A stretch of DNA of 64,000 nt, taken from Lewinellaceae bacterium (lineage in GTDB: Bacteria; Bacteroidota; Bacteroidia; Chitinophagales; Saprospiraceae). The stretch covers positions 44,054 through 108,053 of the forward strand of contig JACJYC010000020.1 in assembly GCA_020636325.1 (NCBI GenBank), written 5' to 3'. Below the pieces are notes generated by a model. That model ran no database searches, was not told the DNA's origin, and saw only the letters and a list, made by a program, of their open reading frames with translations. This document shows, in pieces, positions 52,327-61,185 of the stretch. The translations under genes and the position numbers were made by a program. Every line of letters starts with the position of its first letter. Position 1 is the stretch's first letter.

Positions 52327-53628
52327 GGGGTGTTAAAAAAAATAATCATTCGAGTTTTCGAATAAAAAGTATGAGACGCTGCTTGAATTCAAGGGTTTGA
52401 AGCGGATCCTCTAAGACCTCAAGCAAAGTTGAATAAAAGAGTTCTTTGAAAAAACGGACTTTAGCCTTTTTGTAGGAATTGATTTGATTGCCGTGCTTGT
52501 AAATCAAGACCAACATGGTGGCGATCATGGTAAAATAGAGCATTACCTGGATGGCATGAGGGTCATTGCAAACAAAATGAGACAGGTTCATTTCTTGTTT
52601 CATAAATCGGAAGAGTACCTCGATATCCCAACGGCTGCGATAGATCTCAGCGATAAGCAGCGCGGGTAAATCCCAGACATTGGTGATCAAGGAAATTAGT
52701 TGACCATCCTTTTTGAGTCGGAATTGGACCAACCGCAATTTGGTTCGAACAACGGTTCTTCCGGAGCCATGAATGTATACAGCACTATCCTGGATAAACT
52801 CTACTTGATCGGTGTCTTGAGTATGGTCATCTTCCCAAACAGGATGGAGTACCTCATAGCGGGCATTTGAATGCAAACGGCCCACAAATAGAGTATCCTC
52901 CTGGTCCATGTGCTCAAAAAACTTACGACTCTTTAAGCCACGATCAAAGACCACAATATCATTTGTTTTGTGAGTGGCCTTGCCGATAGCTTCTGCCAAG
53001 GCAATATCCTCACCCAAATGTGCCTGATCTGAATGAAAATGCATCTGAATGAGAAAGTCGTCGGTCAATTCAGTCGTTAACTTGACCTGTGTTTTTCCTT
53101 TGTGCGTATTGCCTACTTTCATGCCTTCCAATAAGTAGGAAAAAGTAGCAACCATTGTGGAGTCATACCGCTTGATATGATATCCTTCCAGACTTTTGGC
53201 GCCGTACAGTTGCTCTGTTCTTTGATAGATCATTTCATACAGCCTCCGGCAAAAATTCAGATCTATCTTCATCAACCGGTCGCGGATCGCCGTCCAGGTC
53301 ACTTTTTTTGAGTCGGCCTCAGGCGCCAGAGACTGGAATAAGGGATCCTGAAAGTGGGCTTCCATTGTTCGAAGGCTGATGCGCTCATCCTGCATTAAAC
53401 TATATAGAACGAGTTTGAACAAGGGCTTGGCCTTAACCTTTTTCACCCATTTGTCAACTTCCAGTTCTAAAATCAGTTGTTCCATCTCCTCATTGGGGAT
53501 TAACTCCATAAGAGCTGAAACATCTAGCTTTTTGCCGGCTAACCCTTTTTGACCTTTTGCCATTTTTTTGGGCTAAATCTCCGTCTTTCAATGAACTTTT
53601 TTGGTCTTATTATTTTTTTTAACACCCC
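52327..53628. mobile_element. IS4-like insertion sequence, 1302 bp
   Basis: Perfect 20-bp terminal inverted repeats (ggggtgttaaaaaaaataat at the left, its complement at 53609-53628) enclose one transposase gene. Both outer flanks read TA next to the element, and the outer sequence is also symmetrical (CTGGATTA on each side), so the target duplication cannot be fixed. The element lies between two oppositely oriented TGGATGCTGG-type arrays. Confidence 0.9.
52346..53563 (-). CDS. IS4-family transposase
   Basis: Encodes 405 residues and is intact. The DDE residues are visible: Asp in KRYDSTMVATFS, Asp in IVVFDRGLKSRKFF, and Glu in the Y-(2)-R-(3)-E-(6)-K signature YRSRWDIEVLFRFMK. An N-terminal helical domain precedes the catalytic core. 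The stop codon lies inside the left terminal repeat's inner edge. Base composition is more AT-rich than in neighbouring genes, as expected for a mobile element. It is probably active or recently so, given perfect ends. Confidence 0.93.
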   Translation of the reverse strand: MAKGQKGLAGKKLDVSALMELIPNEEMEQLILELEVDKWVKKVKAKPLFKLVLYSLMQDERISLRTMEAHFQDPLFQSLAPEADSKKVTWTAIRDRLMKIDLNFCRRLYEMIYQRTEQLYGAKSLEGYHIKRYDSTMVATFSYLLEGMKVGNTHKGKTQVKLTTELTDDFLIQMHFHSDQAHLGEDIALAEAIGKATHKTNDIVVFDRGLKSRKFFEHMDQEDTLFVGRLHSNARYEVLHPVWEDDHTQDTDQVEFIQDSAVYIHGSGRTVVRTKLRLVQFRLKKDGQLISLITNVWDLPALLIAEIYRSRWDIEVLFRFMKQEMNLSHFVCNDPHAIQVMLYFTMIATMLVLIYKHGNQINSYKKAKVRFFKELFYSTLLEVLEDPLQTLEFKQRLILFIRKLE

Positions 53629-53670
53629 TAATCCAGTATCAAGTATCCAGTATCCAGTATCCAGTATCAA
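53629..53670 (-). repeat. TGGATACTGG satellite, right of the IS
   Basis: On the minus strand units of GGATACT/TGATACT run from the ABC-ATPase stop to the IS end. The orientation is opposite to the left array and again matches the adjacent gene's coding strand. Confidence 0.8.
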
Positions 53671-54473
53671 GCCATCTTCCCCACCTTCACCATCCGGTCT
53701 TCCACCTCGTGGACCAGCTCCATGAAATGCGGGAGTCGTTTGGTTTCCCAGGTGCGGTGGAACGGCAGGTCGACGGCAATATGCTCGACAAAGTTGGACG
53801 GGGGGGATTTCATGATGTAAATATCGTCGCCGAGGTAGACGGCTTCGGAGATATCGTGGGTGACGAAGATGACCGTGGGGTGGAATTCCAGCCAGATCTT
53901 GGCCAGCAATTCCTGCATCTGCATGCGGGTATTGATGTCGAGGGCGCCGAAGGGTTCGTCCATCAGCAGGATCTCGGGGTTGGAGAGCAGGCTCCGGGCT
54001 ATGGCCACCCGTTGGAGCTGGCCGCCGGAGAGGGTCGGATATTGGGCGAACTTGTTCTCGTGTCCGGCCAGGCCGACCATTTCGATCATTTCCATGGCCT
54101 TTTCCTTGCGTTCCTTATCGGGCATCCCCTGGAATTCCAGCGCCAGCGCTACATTTTCCAGGACGGTCAGCCAGGGCAGGGAGGAGTATTGCTGGAAGAC
54201 CATGCCGGCCCGCATGTCGGGTTGCAACGGCTTTCCATGGATCAGGACCTCGCCCTTGGTCGGTTTCTGCAAGCCGGCAATATAGCGCAGGAGGGTGGAT
54301 TTGCCGCAGCCGGACATGCCCAGGATCACCACAAACTGGCCCTGCGCCGGCTTATCCTCCACCAGGAAATGGAGGTCCTGAATAACATAGGATTCACCGC
54401 CGTCGTAACTTTGGCTGATGTTCCGCAATTCGATCAGGTTGGTCAGTTCGGAGTCTTTGAATATGCTGCTCAT
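53667..54473 (-). CDS. ABC transporter ATP-binding protein (nitrate/sulfonate/taurine type)
   Basis: Encodes 268 residues. Walker A is GMSGCGKST, the Q loop is VFQQYSSLPWLTV, the signature is LSGGQLQRVAIARSL, Walker B is EILLMDEPFGALD, and the switch His is in VIFVTHDISEA. The MDEPFGALD...TRMQMQELL pattern is typical of the TauB/SsuB/NrtD group. It overlaps the permease stop by one base (TAATG), so translation is coupled. No substrate-binding protein gene lies in the window, so the substrate is unknown. Confidence 0.92.
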   Translation of the reverse strand: MSSIFKDSELTNLIELRNISQSYDGGESYVIQDLHFLVEDKPAQGQFVVILGMSGCGKSTLLRYIAGLQKPTKGEVLIHGKPLQPDMRAGMVFQQYSSLPWLTVLENVALALEFQGMPDKERKEKAMEMIEMVGLAGHENKFAQYPTLSGGQLQRVAIARSLLSNPEILLMDEPFGALDINTRMQMQELLAKIWLEFHPTVIFVTHDISEAVYLGDDIYIMKSPPSNFVEHIAVDLPFHRTWETKRLPHFMELVHEVEDRMVKVGKMA

Positions 54474-55555
54474 TAGTCCTGTTCTACGTAGTTTTTCTGA
54501 ATCTTGAATTCCCCGAAAAGAATGAGGATCACACTGGTGATGACCACCAGGAGTACCGGAACGCCCAGTTTTCCGGCAAGTGCCGGGATGAAGGCCGGCA
54601 GCAGGATCGCCAGGGCCAGGGAGCCGAAGAAGATCAACAGGCCGTATTCCACCTCCGTCAGGCCTTTCAGCGCCGATTTATAATATTTATGCGGGAACAG
54701 GCGCTTGTCGAAATAGACAAAAAGCCGGTCCTGGATATAGCCTATCGCTACGATGATGATGAGGATGGCAAACAGTTTGTCCACTTGTCCCTGGCGCTGC
54801 TTCAGGTAGATCAGGCCGCCGAGACCGCCTTGCCGGTTCAACAATTCAGCGATGATGATATAGGTCCAGGAAATAGCCGTCAGCACCCGGATATCGTCGA
54901 TGAGGCGCGACATGACCGAAGGCAGGTAGACCGACCGGATGGTTTGCCAGGTTTTGGCCCCCAGGGTGAACACGGTCTTGATGTAAACGTCCTCCACTTC
55001 ATCGATCCGTTGAACCACTACCGGGAGCAGGTACACGATGATGCCGAATGCCAGAAAGGCGATCTTCATCCGGTCTTCGATCCCGAACCAGATGATGAAC
55101 AGGCCGGTCAGCGCGGTCAGCGGTAAATAGCGAAGGGCGTCCACCTGTTTGCCGAACATGCTGCGGAAAATGGGAAACAAACCGATCAGGAAGCCGATGG
55201 GAATGGAAACGAAGATGGCCCAGAAATACCCCTGCAGGTTCAACCAGACCGACCGCCAGGTATTCGACATCAAATCGTCATCGGATACCAGCCGGGGAAA
55301 TGCCTTCACGACCTGATCCGGACGGGGCAGCAGCGGATAAACACGCCTGGACGGGTCGACCGTTACCGGCGAAACGCTTTGTTCTATACCAAGCGAATCG
55401 GCTGCGGGCGGCGCGTCAAAGTTTTCGCCGACGGCCGGCCTTGAAAGCAGTTCAGCCAATCCCCACCAAAGGGCAATCAGGAATACCAGGCCGAAGATCC
55501 CCCAGACCAGGTTCTGTGTGGAGGTGAGTTTTCCTCGCAATTCAAATAATGACAT
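54473..55555 (-). CDS. ABC transporter permease (nitrate/sulfonate/taurine type)
   Basis: Encodes 360 residues, longer than the usual ~260. The first membrane helix (about 17-34) is followed by a ~55-residue extracytoplasmic loop rich in Pro and acidic residues, before the conserved permease core starts near VWLNLQGYFWAIFVSIPIG. The EAA-like loop is TLGAKTWQTIRSVYLPSVM. About six further helices follow. It pairs with the ATPase gene downstream. The extra loop might substitute for, or dock, a substrate-binding protein. Confidence 0.88.
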   Translation of the reverse strand: MSLFELRGKLTSTQNLVWGIFGLVFLIALWWGLAELLSRPAVGENFDAPPAADSLGIEQSVSPVTVDPSRRVYPLLPRPDQVVKAFPRLVSDDDLMSNTWRSVWLNLQGYFWAIFVSIPIGFLIGLFPIFRSMFGKQVDALRYLPLTALTGLFIIWFGIEDRMKIAFLAFGIIVYLLPVVVQRIDEVEDVYIKTVFTLGAKTWQTIRSVYLPSVMSRLIDDIRVLTAISWTYIIIAELLNRQGGLGGLIYLKQRQGQVDKLFAILIIIVAIGYIQDRLFVYFDKRLFPHKYYKSALKGLTEVEYGLLIFFGSLALAILLPAFIPALAGKLGVPVLLVVITSVILILFGEFKIQKNYVEQD

Positions 55556-55760
55556 ATGATTCAGGCTAATGCGGGCCTAATTTATGGCGAATTAGTGAGA
55601 ATTGTGTTATCCGATCCGGGAATTGTGTTTTTGACAAGTGGGCGAGGGTTTTAATGCAATTAAATTATTGGGATTCCATTCATCTTGTTTCCTTTGTTGT
55701 AAAATCAGGCGGCGACTGGCAACGGCCGGCTGATGCAATACGGAACAAAACGAGAAGGAC

Positions 55761-56861
55761 ATGAAATACCGACTTTTAACTGCTTTGCTTATTGCCGGAT
55801 TCTGCCGGTTCAGCCCGGCTGCAGCACAGGGCTCGTCCACTGACCAATTGCCCGTTCGCGGGTTTTGCATCGCCGCTCCGAACCCGGAAGGGCTCGACGA
55901 ATTCATCGGCTTCATCGAAAAGGACCTCGGGCCCAACGGCATCAATACGCTGATCCTGCGGGTGGATTACCGTTATCAGTACAACACGCACCCGGAGTTG
56001 CGGTCGGAGAATGCACTGACCAAACAACAGGTCGGCCGACTGGTGCAGGCCTGCAAAAAGGCCGGCATCCGCGTCATTCCGCAGGTGAACTTACTGGGGC
56101 ACCAATCCTGGGCCTCCACGCTGGGCAATCTGCTGAAAGTGTACCCCCAATTCGACGAAACCCCGCATGTGGAATTGCCTGAAAAATACGAGTGGCCGAA
56201 TGACGACGGCCTTTATTGCAAGAGTTATTGCCCGCTCCACCCGGACGTACACCAGGTTGTGTTCGACATCATGGATGAGATTACGGCAGCCTTTGAAACG
56301 GACGCCTTTCACGCCGGTCTGGACGAGGTCTTCTATATCGCCGACGACAAATGCCCGCGCTGCGGCGGCAAGGACCCGGCTGAATTGTTTGCCGGCGAGG
56401 TCACTGCGCTGCGCAACCATCTCGCCGCCAAAGGCAAGGAGCTCTGGATCTGGGGCGACCGCCTCATCGACGGCAAAACGACCGGGATCGGCATGTGGGA
56501 AGCCAGCATGAACAACACCTACCGGGCTATCGATATGATCCCGAAAGACGTGGTGATCTGCGATTGGCATTACGAACAAGCCGTACCGACCGCGCCCTAT
56601 TTCGCGATGAAGGGTTTTCGGATCCTGTCCTGTCCCTGGCGCAAGGGCGATGTGGCGCGCGAACAGGTGAAATCCATGCTGTTCTACCGGTCGCAATCCC
56701 CGCAGGCTATGAAGGAGAACTACTACGGCGTCCTGCAGACCGTTTGGACCAGCGCCGAGAATTTCATGGATCTCTACTACGGCCGCAAACAGGAGCAGGC
56801 CCCCGAACGCGGAGATCAGGCCGGGTGCTTCCGGGATATGGTGGATGAGATGAAACGGTAA
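55761..56861 (+). CDS. Secreted GH20-like glycoside hydrolase
   Basis: Encodes 366 residues. The signal peptide ends near SPAAAQ. The TIM-barrel domain contains IRVIPQVNLLGHQSW and FHAGLDEVFYIADD. The latter is the H-x-G-x-D-E signature of GH20 hexosaminidases (His184, Asp188, Glu189), where Asp-Glu act in substrate-assisted catalysis. The protein is shorter than classical hexosaminidases and lacks the usual N-terminal domain. It has four Cys near KCPRCGG that could bind metal. Likely beta-N-acetylhexosaminidase-like activity in the periplasm. Confidence 0.78.
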   Translation: MKYRLLTALLIAGFCRFSPAAAQGSSTDQLPVRGFCIAAPNPEGLDEFIGFIEKDLGPNGINTLILRVDYRYQYNTHPELRSENALTKQQVGRLVQACKKAGIRVIPQVNLLGHQSWASTLGNLLKVYPQFDETPHVELPEKYEWPNDDGLYCKSYCPLHPDVHQVVFDIMDEITAAFETDAFHAGLDEVFYIADDKCPRCGGKDPAELFAGEVTALRNHLAAKGKELWIWGDRLIDGKTTGIGMWEASMNNTYRAIDMIPKDVVICDWHYEQAVPTAPYFAMKGFRILSCPWRKGDVAREQVKSMLFYRSQSPQAMKENYYGVLQTVWTSAENFMDLYYGRKQEQAPERGDQAGCFRDMVDEMKR

Positions 56862-56865
56862 ATTG

Positions 56866-56934
56866 GAGGAATCGGGGAACGGAGGAATTGAAGAATCGAT
56901 TCCTCCGTTCCTCAATTCCTCAGTTCCTCAGATC
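56866..56934. repeat. GGAGGAATTGAAGAATCG inverted repeat
   Basis: GAGGAATCGGGGAACGGAGG units on the left are matched by ATTCCTCCGTTCCTCAATTCCTCAG units on the right (to 56932), forming a long stem between the hydrolase stop and the methyltransferase start. Confidence 0.75.
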
Positions 56935-57771
56935 ATGAACAAACTGAATGCATGGGCAGGTCTTTTAGCCCGCTATCTTCGCTACTACTTCCGGGCCGGC
57001 ACAAAGTACGGCGTCCACTCCCCTTTCGTAGCGGACTGGGTAGCCAACGTATTGGAGGATACCCGGGATTATTACGCCTTTTTCAGCATTGAGGGGTTGC
57101 GGCAAACGTTAAGCCGGTCGGGTAGGCGGTTGGCGGGTAATCCGGGCGGCGCCGGTTATTTCAGCGCTCCCGCGGGCGGTCCGTCGCTCAGTTATCTGGC
57201 CAATCGGGTGGCGGTGCCGCCTTATGTGGGGCAATGGTTGTTCAAAACCGCGTTGTGGGCAAAACCAAAATCGATGCTGGAATTGGGCAGTTCACTGGGG
57301 ATCTCTACGCTGTACCTGGGCGCGGCGGCTCCCCGGGCGCAATTCCTCTCCGTGGAGGGCTGGCGGGAAGCGGCAGAACTGGCGGCAGCTCACTGCCATG
57401 AGGCGGGGTTGGCCAATATCCGGATCGTTCACGGGAATTTCGGGGAGGCGCTGCCCCAACTCCTGCCCCACCTGGCGCCGCTCGACCTGATTTATATCGA
57501 CGGCGACCACAACGGCTTCCGCACGCTGGAATACGTGGAGCAATGCCTCCCCCATCTGGCGCCGGACGGGGTCATTGTCCTCGGCGACATCTACTGGTCG
57601 GCCGATATGGCGGAAGCCTGGAAAACCCTCCGGCAGCATCCGGCATTCCGGGTATCTATCGATGTTTTTCATCTGGGTTTGCTGTTTCCGAGGGCTGAAC
57701 AAAAAGAAAAGGAGCATTTCACCCTGATCCGGGCGCGGCGGAAGTTTTGGCGGGTGGGGATTTGGGGATGA
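56935..57771 (+). CDS. Class I SAM-dependent methyltransferase
   Basis: Encodes 278 residues from the ATG at 56935. An upstream in-frame extension lies inside a repeat and is unlikely. Motif I is SMLELGSSLGISTLYLG, and motif II/III is LIYIDGDHNGFRTLEYV with an acidic metal-type pair, as in O-methyltransferases of the catechol type. GVIVLGDIYWSADM continues the fold. The N-terminal ~90 residues are helical and less typical. The substrate is unknown. Confidence 0.82.
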   Translation: MNKLNAWAGLLARYLRYYFRAGTKYGVHSPFVADWVANVLEDTRDYYAFFSIEGLRQTLSRSGRRLAGNPGGAGYFSAPAGGPSLSYLANRVAVPPYVGQWLFKTALWAKPKSMLELGSSLGISTLYLGAAAPRAQFLSVEGWREAAELAAAHCHEAGLANIRIVHGNFGEALPQLLPHLAPLDLIYIDGDHNGFRTLEYVEQCLPHLAPDGVIVLGDIYWSADMAEAWKTLRQHPAFRVSIDVFHLGLLFPRAEQKEKEHFTLIRARRKFWRVGIWG

Positions 57772-57773
57772 AT

Positions 57774-59195
57774 TTAAAATAATGCATTCATATCCAGCTT
57801 GTCCTGAACCAATTGGCGTGCATATTCATTATCCACCAGTCCATTGGCTGCAATGAGGGTAAGGAAAATTGTTTTCCGGGTATTTGTTTCCATGCGAAAG
57901 GCCGTGATTTTATTGCGGAGCGTTTCGGCATAGGATTTTGAAATGGCAAATGGATTGATTGAAAACTTGATCTCGCAAAGATTGATAACCCGGTCTTTCC
58001 GATCGATAACCAAATCGATTTGCGCTCCGGGGCTTGCTTTTTGACTTCGCCAGGTTGATACTTCGGTGTAAACGCCGGATATGCCTAATTGTTTTTTAAC
58101 GGCATTCACATGATACCAGCATACCAACTCGAAGGCATAACCGCTCCAGGCTTGCCATTTTGGGCTGTCGAGTTGGGCTAGCCATGCTCCGCCGGATCTG
58201 GCTTTGCTATCCCTGACAAAATTCAGATAAAACAAGGTAAAGGGATCCACTAACTGATAAACTCCATCTCGTTTTCCTTTCCCGAAAGGAAAATAACGCC
58301 GGATAAACCCCGAATGCTCTAATTCTTCCAGCACGGATGAAGTAGTGCCTCCGTTGGGTAATTTGGTCAGTTTCAGGATTTCTTTTCGGGTTAATCCGCC
58401 TGCTTTTTGCGAAAGCGCTTCAACCACGGCAGTATGTTTATCATATCTGCGGAAGAGCGATCGGTAAAGGTTCATGTATTCCCCCGACAGCAAGCCGCCT
58501 TCGGAAAAAAATAACCTGTCAATGTTTTGCGCTACGCTCCTGTTCACCTGTATGCTTTCCAGATAAAACGGCACGCCGCCCATCACCATATACAACTCCA
58601 GCAGTTGATAACGATCATAACCGGCTCCTTTCGATTTTAAAAACTCCTCTGTTTCAGCAAGGGTGAAAGGTTGAAGGAATATCCGTTCTGTCACCCGGTT
58701 ATGCAGCCCGCCCCGGTTATTGATGAGTTGGTTAATGATCCAGGAAGCAGCTGAACCGCACACAATCAGCAATACGTCACTGCGGGCTGAGGCCCAGCTG
58801 TTCCAAAAATATTCTAATGCCTGGATAAAACCCGACTGCGGGGTATCAAGCCAAGGCAATTCATCCAGAAAAATGATTTTTTTAGGGGCTTCCGTTTTTT
58901 CCAAAGCAAGGCTTAGCCGGTTGAAGGCATCGAACCAATCTGCAGGCGGTAAAAGAGGCGGATCAAAAAGGTTATGACGAAGATAAGCGTTGTGAAAATT
59001 GACGAGATGTTGCTTTAATCCGACATTGGCAACACCTGATAGCTGAAAACTGAACTGGCCCTCAAAAACGGTGCGAACCAAAAAGGTCTTCCCTACCCGA
59101 CGCCGGCCATATACTGCTGCAAACTCGGATTTTGCAGAATTTTTTAATGCTTGTAAAAGCGCTATTTCCTCCGTTCGCCCAGTAATATTTTCCAT
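57774..59195 (-). CDS. AAA ATPase with DUF234 (archaeal-ATPase type)
   Basis: Encodes 473 residues. Walker A is YGRRRVGKTFLV near residue 35, and Walker B is KKIIFLDELPWLD. A winged-helix segment (GGLTRKEILKLTKLPNGGTTSS) follows. The C-terminal DUF234 region with QIDLVIDRKDRVINLCEIKFS resembles a nuclease fold (D...E-x-K). Such genes are scattered in many bacteria and archaea; the function is unknown. It looks more AT-rich than its neighbours, consistent with transfer. Its stop faces the methyltransferase stop 2 bp away. Confidence 0.87.
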   Translation of the reverse strand: MENITGRTEEIALLQALKNSAKSEFAAVYGRRRVGKTFLVRTVFEGQFSFQLSGVANVGLKQHLVNFHNAYLRHNLFDPPLLPPADWFDAFNRLSLALEKTEAPKKIIFLDELPWLDTPQSGFIQALEYFWNSWASARSDVLLIVCGSAASWIINQLINNRGGLHNRVTERIFLQPFTLAETEEFLKSKGAGYDRYQLLELYMVMGGVPFYLESIQVNRSVAQNIDRLFFSEGGLLSGEYMNLYRSLFRRYDKHTAVVEALSQKAGGLTRKEILKLTKLPNGGTTSSVLEELEHSGFIRRYFPFGKGKRDGVYQLVDPFTLFYLNFVRDSKARSGGAWLAQLDSPKWQAWSGYAFELVCWYHVNAVKKQLGISGVYTEVSTWRSQKASPGAQIDLVIDRKDRVINLCEIKFSINPFAISKSYAETLRNKITAFRMETNTRKTIFLTLIAANGLVDNEYARQLVQDKLDMNALF

Positions 59196-59321
59196 GATGC
59201 CGGCAATTTGGCTGTAAGATACGAATTATTTACAGTTATAGCTGATTTGACAGTTAAAACCAGCTATAACTGCCAAAATAAACAGACTTGCAGCTGGGTT
59301 AACCCTCAGAGGCGTCATGCT

Positions 59322-60320
59322 TCATGTCAACATAAAAGGTGCATTTTCACCCATCCGGTTTTCACCGAGTCTCGCCACATTATCCAGCGTGATCTGGGCG
59401 ATTTCCGTCAGGGCTTCCTCGGTAAAGAAAGCCTGATGCGCGGTGATGAGCACGTTCGGGAAACTCATGAGCCGCTGGATCTGGTCGTCATCGATGATGC
59501 TGGAGGAGAGGTCGCGGAAAAACAGTTTTTCTTCCTGCTCGTAGACGTCGATGCAGAGGGCGCCGACTTGTTTGGTCTTCAGAGCGTGGATGATATCGGC
59601 TGTATTGAGGAGTGCGCCGCGGCTGGTATTGACGATCGTTACGCCGGGTTTCATCAGGCTGAGGGCCTCGCGGTTGATCAGGTAGCGGTTGTCTTTGGTC
59701 AGCGGGCAGTGCAGGGAAACGATGTCTGACTGTTGGAACAGCTCCGGCAACGATACGTAGGAAACCCCATTGCCGGCCAGTACATCATCCGGGTAAAGGT
59801 CATGTGCGAGTATTTTGCAGCCGAAGCCCAGCATGATGCGGATGAAGGCCTTGCCGATCTTGCCGGCGCCGACCACGCCTACCGTTTTACCGGACAGGTT
59901 GTAGCCGAGCAACCCGTTCAGCGAGAAATTTTGTTCGCGGACGCGGTTGTAGGCCTTATGGGTTTTGCGGTTGACGGTCAGGATCATGGCCACCGCGTGC
60001 TCGGCTACCGCCTCCGGAGAATAGGCCGGCACGCGGCAGACCCCAATGCCGAACTTCTTCGCCGCTTCCAGGTCGACGTTGTTGAATCCGGCGCACCGCA
60101 AAGCCACTATCCTGACGCCTTTTTCGTGCAGCGCTGCCATCACCTCAGCATTCAATTTGTCATTGACAAATACGCAGACCGCCTCCGCACCCTGAACGAG
60201 CCCGAGACTATGCGGCCCCAGGTGGGTTTCGTAGTATTCCAATTCGAACCCGTGGGCCTCATTGAACCGGTCAAAGAATAATTTGTCGTAGGGCTTGGCG
60301 GAGAAGAAAAGGATTTTCAT
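59322..60320 (-). CDS. D-2-hydroxyacid dehydrogenase (D-lactate dehydrogenase-like)
   Basis: Encodes 332 residues. NAD-binding motif GVVGAGKIGKAF is followed by an acidic residue strand (HDLYPD). Catalytic Arg is in NTSRGALLNT, Glu in the VYEQEEKLFF region, and His in LITAHQAFFTEEAL. The arrangement matches fermentative D-lactate dehydrogenases of the LdhA type, which reduce pyruvate with NADH in the cytoplasm. The length is typical. It is not in an operon with metabolic genes here. Confidence 0.9.
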   Translation of the reverse strand: MKILFFSAKPYDKLFFDRFNEAHGFELEYYETHLGPHSLGLVQGAEAVCVFVNDKLNAEVMAALHEKGVRIVALRCAGFNNVDLEAAKKFGIGVCRVPAYSPEAVAEHAVAMILTVNRKTHKAYNRVREQNFSLNGLLGYNLSGKTVGVVGAGKIGKAFIRIMLGFGCKILAHDLYPDDVLAGNGVSYVSLPELFQQSDIVSLHCPLTKDNRYLINREALSLMKPGVTIVNTSRGALLNTADIIHALKTKQVGALCIDVYEQEEKLFFRDLSSSIIDDDQIQRLMSFPNVLITAHQAFFTEEALTEIAQITLDNVARLGENRMGENAPFMLT

Positions 60321-60413
60321 GCGGCGGCATCACTTGGTTGAAGGCCGGAAGATAGCGCATTGGGGAGAAACGGCAAGCGGATGGAAAGGATTTCATGTTG
60401 GACAAAAGAACCC

Positions 60414-60605
60414 TCAGGGTTGATGATGCCACCGGTTCTTCGCTGACAGCCACAGCGCCCCCAGCACCAGCGCAATGCCGAACCCTTTAAAAAAGTCAAT
60501 GATATCGATGTTGATCCGGATAAAATAGTTGACCGCAGTCCCGATATTCATTAAGAGGATTCCAACGGCGATCAGCCTTATATGCCTGGCATCAGTTTTT
60601 TTCAT
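60414..60605 (-). CDS. Small two-helix membrane protein
   Basis: Encodes 63 residues from the ATG at 60605, which overlaps the end of the preceding gene by 14 bp. Two hydrophobic segments (HIRLIAVGILLMNIGTAV and DFFKGFGIALVLGALWL) suggest a hairpin in the inner membrane. I recognise no family. Coupling to the sigma-factor operon suggests a role in the same pathway. Confidence 0.6.
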   Translation of the reverse strand: MKKTDARHIRLIAVGILLMNIGTAVNYFIRINIDIIDFFKGFGIALVLGALWLSAKNRWHHQP

Positions 60606-61185
60606 CAGCTTGATTTTTAAGGTTGTCAATTTTGGTGAGCAGATTTCTTATCTTTTTCTGTTGCCGGCGCATCATGACGGGTCGGTACACAAACCATACC
60701 AGCAACAGGAACAGGGTCAGGCTGCCGTACCCGGCCATCATCTTCAGCCGGCTGCCGGCCAGCATTTCGTACAGGTAGAGAAAAAAAGCAACCGCCAGGA
60801 CGATGAAAATCAGGACACGGGTCCTATTCTTAGCTTCGTTTTTGGAATTTTCCATCAGGTTATCCAGAAAATCCCTGGCACTCAGCCATTCTTCCCGGTT
60901 ATTCTTCCGGAGTTGGTTCATTTTGGTGTAAAAAAGGTAGAGGCCCATCACCAGGAAAATGAGCTCCCCGGCCCTGGTGGTCCAAAGGGCAGACTGATAA
61001 TCGACCATGACCCAGACCATGGCGGCCAGGCAGATCACCGACAGCAAGATCAGGAGGAGGATGTTTCTTCTTTGGGCCGACTGAAAGGATCTGACTGCCT
61101 CATTAAACCCGGAAAGAGAGGGCTGCATGCCGGCGGGGCGGCTTTGCCATATATTTTTTATTTCATCAAAATGATCCATGGTCAT
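60592..61185 (-). CDS. Membrane protein coupled to the ECF sigma factor
   Basis: Encodes 197 residues. A soluble N-terminus (FDEIKNIWQSRP) of ~45 residues is followed by two membrane helices (about 43-60 and 73-88), a soluble middle, then two more helices (about 122-160). It ends in a Lys-rich coiled-coil-like tail. The start overlaps the sigma gene by 20 bp, so the two are co-translated. Position and layout fit an anti-sigma-like partner, but no zinc-binding ZAS motif is seen. Role inferred from context only. Confidence 0.65.
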   Translation of the reverse strand: MTMDHFDEIKNIWQSRPAGMQPSLSGFNEAVRSFQSAQRRNILLLILLSVICLAAMVWVMVDYQSALWTTRAGELIFLVMGLYLFYTKMNQLRKNNREEWLSARDFLDNLMENSKNEAKNRTRVLIFIVLAVAFFLYLYEMLAGSRLKMMAGYGSLTLFLLLVWFVYRPVMMRRQQKKIRNLLTKIDNLKNQADEKN

